Shown here one piece after another: positions 61,469 through 64,000 of a stretch of DNA of 64,000 nt. Source of the stretch: Bimuria novae-zelandiae CBS 107.79 (taxonomy: Eukaryota > Ascomycota > Dothideomycetes > Pleosporales > Didymosphaeriaceae); contig ML976662.1 in assembly GCA_010015655.1 (NCBI GenBank), forward strand, positions 206,255 to 270,254, read 5' to 3'. A program made the translations under genes and the position numbers. The notes below the pieces were generated by a model. It was not told where the DNA came from, did not search any database, and worked only from the letters and a program-made list of their open reading frames with translations. Within the stretch, counting starts at the first letter, position 1. Each line of letters starts with the position of its first letter.

Positions 61469-61473
61469 TATAT

Positions 61474-64000
61474 TCAATTCCGTTGTAGCTAGCGCCCTGT
61501 AGTTGAATTCTGTTTCGAACACTACGTCTTGAATATTGTGATGTAGCCCAGTAGAATTCGCAGCAAAATAGTTTTGTCTTCTGTTCACTTTGGCCTTGTC
61601 CGCGACGGCACTGTTGTCTCAGCCAGTCTTTCGGTCGTTTGCAGCACACAGGTTACTTGGCTCTAGAATCCCTGGACTGGCAAGCAGGTAGGCTACGGCT
61701 AGCCTTAGAATTGGAATGGTGCACATCAGCGAAATCTTTTGAATACTGCGCGGAATGCATGGTGCGTGGGGTACAGTACAACGCATGCAGTAAGCCCTAC
61801 AATAGATGTCAACTTCAGCCACGTGCAATCTTCAAACAACGCACGCGACTGTGCGCTTGGCGTTCTCAAGAGTGGAAACGATCTCAGGAGGCTTTCGAGG
61901 CCCCACCGCGTAAATGGCACGCTCCCGATGCCGAAGCGGATGACGACTCCACGAGAGTCGCCACCCGAGGGCGGCGCCCGCATATTGGGCCGCAGCCAGC
62001 CGCGTTGTGAGCAAGCCAAAAAGCAAGCCACCGTAGCACACGGGCAGCTCAACAACTTTGCTTAATCTGCCCTCGCGCCTCTGGCTGCGCAGCAGCGCCG
62101 TGATCTCAGCGGGCCACGATGCGGGCAAGACATAAGTTGAGCGAGCGTTGTTGGATCCGCAATCTCAGGGCTCCCACCCAAACTCTAAACTGAAACCCAC
62201 CAATGTGTCCCAGCGTCCGCAGCCCTGTCATCCGCGGTCCTTCCCGCTGACTCCTGGACCCGCTGGCGTGCCCTTTGATCGGCGCGGCCGCGAGTATTTG
62301 TTTGGTCATGATGATTGTCCTGCTGACGAAGGTTTCTCCAGGGCTCCTGTGAGGAGCTGTGCGGAGAACGATGCACCCATCGAGATCGTTCTCATACTCT
62401 AGTGTACCACAGCATCGCAGTACGTATAGGCTGTGTTCCGAGTTCTGGCGTGCGTGCCACTGCAGCACCCCGTAAAGAAGCCGGACCAGCCATTCAAGTA
62501 AAAGGCTTTCGCGTTGCTTGTCTTCACATACGAGCCATTCAGCCTTTCGATTAGATATGACACAGACCGTACTGTACAGTAGCAGGCAGCAGTCAGCAGC
62601 AGCCGAGCCCACGCGGGCTCCGATCAGCGCCTGCAAGCGATCCCCGATATGTCGCCAAAGCCGGTCCAGGATGCATCCCCAGATACGGGCGCGTAGAACA
62701 GACGTTGATTGCAGTATATGAACTCGGCCGCCAGCTTTCCCGGAGCGGTCAGAGCGGGTGTCCAGTCGTAGATTAGAGTTGCGGGCAGGTGAGGAGACGT
62801 GCAGCCAGTCGTGTAACCGTTCATCAATGGGCAGGTGCGACAGGGGTTGGTGGCTTTACGCTGCGACCCTGGTAGTGGTTTCCGCTACCAGCCCTATGGA
62901 AAGGTGGTGCTGGCTAAATATGAAGAGTGCGCCAAGTGAGACAGCGGGTGGATGAGGGCATCGAAGTGGTAAGCATGCAGCGTGATAAAAGGCCGGGCAC
63001 GTTGGCGACTAGGGATTGATTCGCACGAATACGAGGTGGTTGGGCGTACAACGCTCGCAGAGTCAGCGACGTGCCTCCAGAGTTCGCTCCGGATGATTGC
63101 GGAGAGCATGAAGAAGAGGCCGCTTGCAAGTGCCGATAATCCGCGCGCCGCGCATTTGGCCCTCGCACGATGCACGCGATGCACGAAGAGAGTGGTGACA
63201 GTGGGCCCTAATTGATACAAGCCTCTGAGTCCCACTTGGCTCCTTGGTCGGGGCAATGGAGAGACGAATGCGTCAAGGCCTCGTCTTGGCACAGCATTCG
63301 AGTCCGGGTGCCCGCGGCTGGATCAGGTAATTCTGGAAAACATGGACCGGAGAGGATCAGTAAGAGTCTGATTGTCTCGAGTTGTTGCCGCGGCCGAGCA
63401 TAAGCATAAAGGTCTGCTTCGTCCCTCCTGTGTCGCGCGAACGGTCAATGCCAACTTGGGCCATGTCGCTGTGCGCAGTCGAAGATCCTCGGACTTCATG
63501 TACTATTTGTATTCATTCCATAGAGGCAGAACCGGTAGGCGTCCATCCGCAGAGGACGTGGCATCGAGCATATGTATCTTCCTTTTGTAAGTTCGCTTGG
63601 CGGGCCTTCCGACTCGTTTATACATGACGCGCAGGCCCTAGTTCCAACACTGGCCTGGTGCGGTTCAGCGATCCGGATACTGCGTTTCACGTGGCTGCGG
63701 GCTGGGAACCCTTCGAAGCATCCACCATGGCGCGACGGCTGCTGGGCAAGGCTTGAGTGACGACTGGCAGGTCACAGCTGTGAGCGACTCCCTGTTCGAC
63801 GACGGCCTGATTACATTAACTTTTGACACAAAGGGCGGGAAGTCAGACAACGGTCAGACCCCAGGAGAGCTCCAGGGGCCAGGTACAGTACGCCGCGCAG
63901 CGAGCCGCCCCCAGGCTGGGCCTGAGAGGCCCCGGCTGGTAGCGCTGCAAGGCTCCTGCACCACAAATCACCGGCTCTTCGTCAGATTCGGCCAACAGGG
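61474..64000. other. Right flank: normal composition, no gene recognised
   Basis: The composition returns to genic levels right after the copia element. The longest open stretches (for example minus 62636-62106) show no domain, splice or codon pattern that I can support. The first part is the original 3' flank of the NRPS gene, pushed 5.9 kb away. The region may be non-coding, or hold diverged or decayed genes or a 5' part of a gene beyond the window. Confidence 0.45.

Noticed and set aside
62106..62636. 176-codon minus-strand ORF in the right flank
   Set aside because: No domain, no splice context, and biased composition; not enough to call a gene.

Overview
The window looks like genomic DNA of a filamentous ascomycete (Pezizomycotina). 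The signs are short introns of about 50-70 nt with CTAAC/CTGAC branch sites, fungal-specific families (an Rrg9 homologue, a fungal MpaB-like DUF2236 protein, a GPI-type repeat protein, a multimodular NRPS), and transposon relics soaked in C-to-T/G-to-A changes typical of repeat-induced point mutation (RIP). Gene content suggests a dothideomycete, but that is only an impression.

Layout. 1-9.2 kb is a RIP-bleached transposon graveyard. It holds a Ty3/gypsy pol relic with an antisense ORF and a 3' LTR, a pogo-type transposase relic, a clean solo LTR with a 5-bp target duplication, and a pogo/Fot1 element with inverted ends interrupted by another LTR. 9.2-18.1 kb is a normal gene block: RRG9 (-), an MpaB/DUF2236 oxygenase-like gene (+), a two-module CCCH zinc-finger gene (+), a short-chain dehydrogenase (-) with a 14-nt microexon, and cytochrome c (+). 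18.9-23.7 kb holds two decayed unrecognised genes, one with 120-bp coding tandem repeats whose copies are unevenly RIP-mutated. 24.3-28.2 kb carries a mitochondrial pyruvate dehydrogenase kinase (+) and a GPI-type repeat protein (-). 28.2-31.0 kb has no recognised gene.

The centre of interest is 31.0-55.6 kb: an acetyl-CoA acetyltransferase (thiolase) paralogue, then on the same strand a 22.5-kb, 11-exon NRPS gene predicted to encode 7,324 aa. Its modules read: degenerate starter (C-lobe, A-remnant, T0), C-A-T-E, C-A-T-E, C-A-T, C-A-T, C-A-T, a terminal cyclising-type C domain, and a dead terminal carrier domain. This predicts a five-residue peptide with two D residues first, released by the terminal C domain, possibly N-capped by whatever loads T0. 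The product is unknown.

A complete 5.9-kb Ty1/copia element (two LTRs, TATAT target duplication) sits 18 bp after the NRPS stop codon. It is RIP-mutated and itself holds a clean 169-bp solo LTR with its own target duplication, plus a second LTR-like patch. From 61.5 kb to the end the base composition is normal again, but I recognise no gene. Gene models were joined by eye from splice signals and reading phase; functions come from recognised motifs, with no database search.
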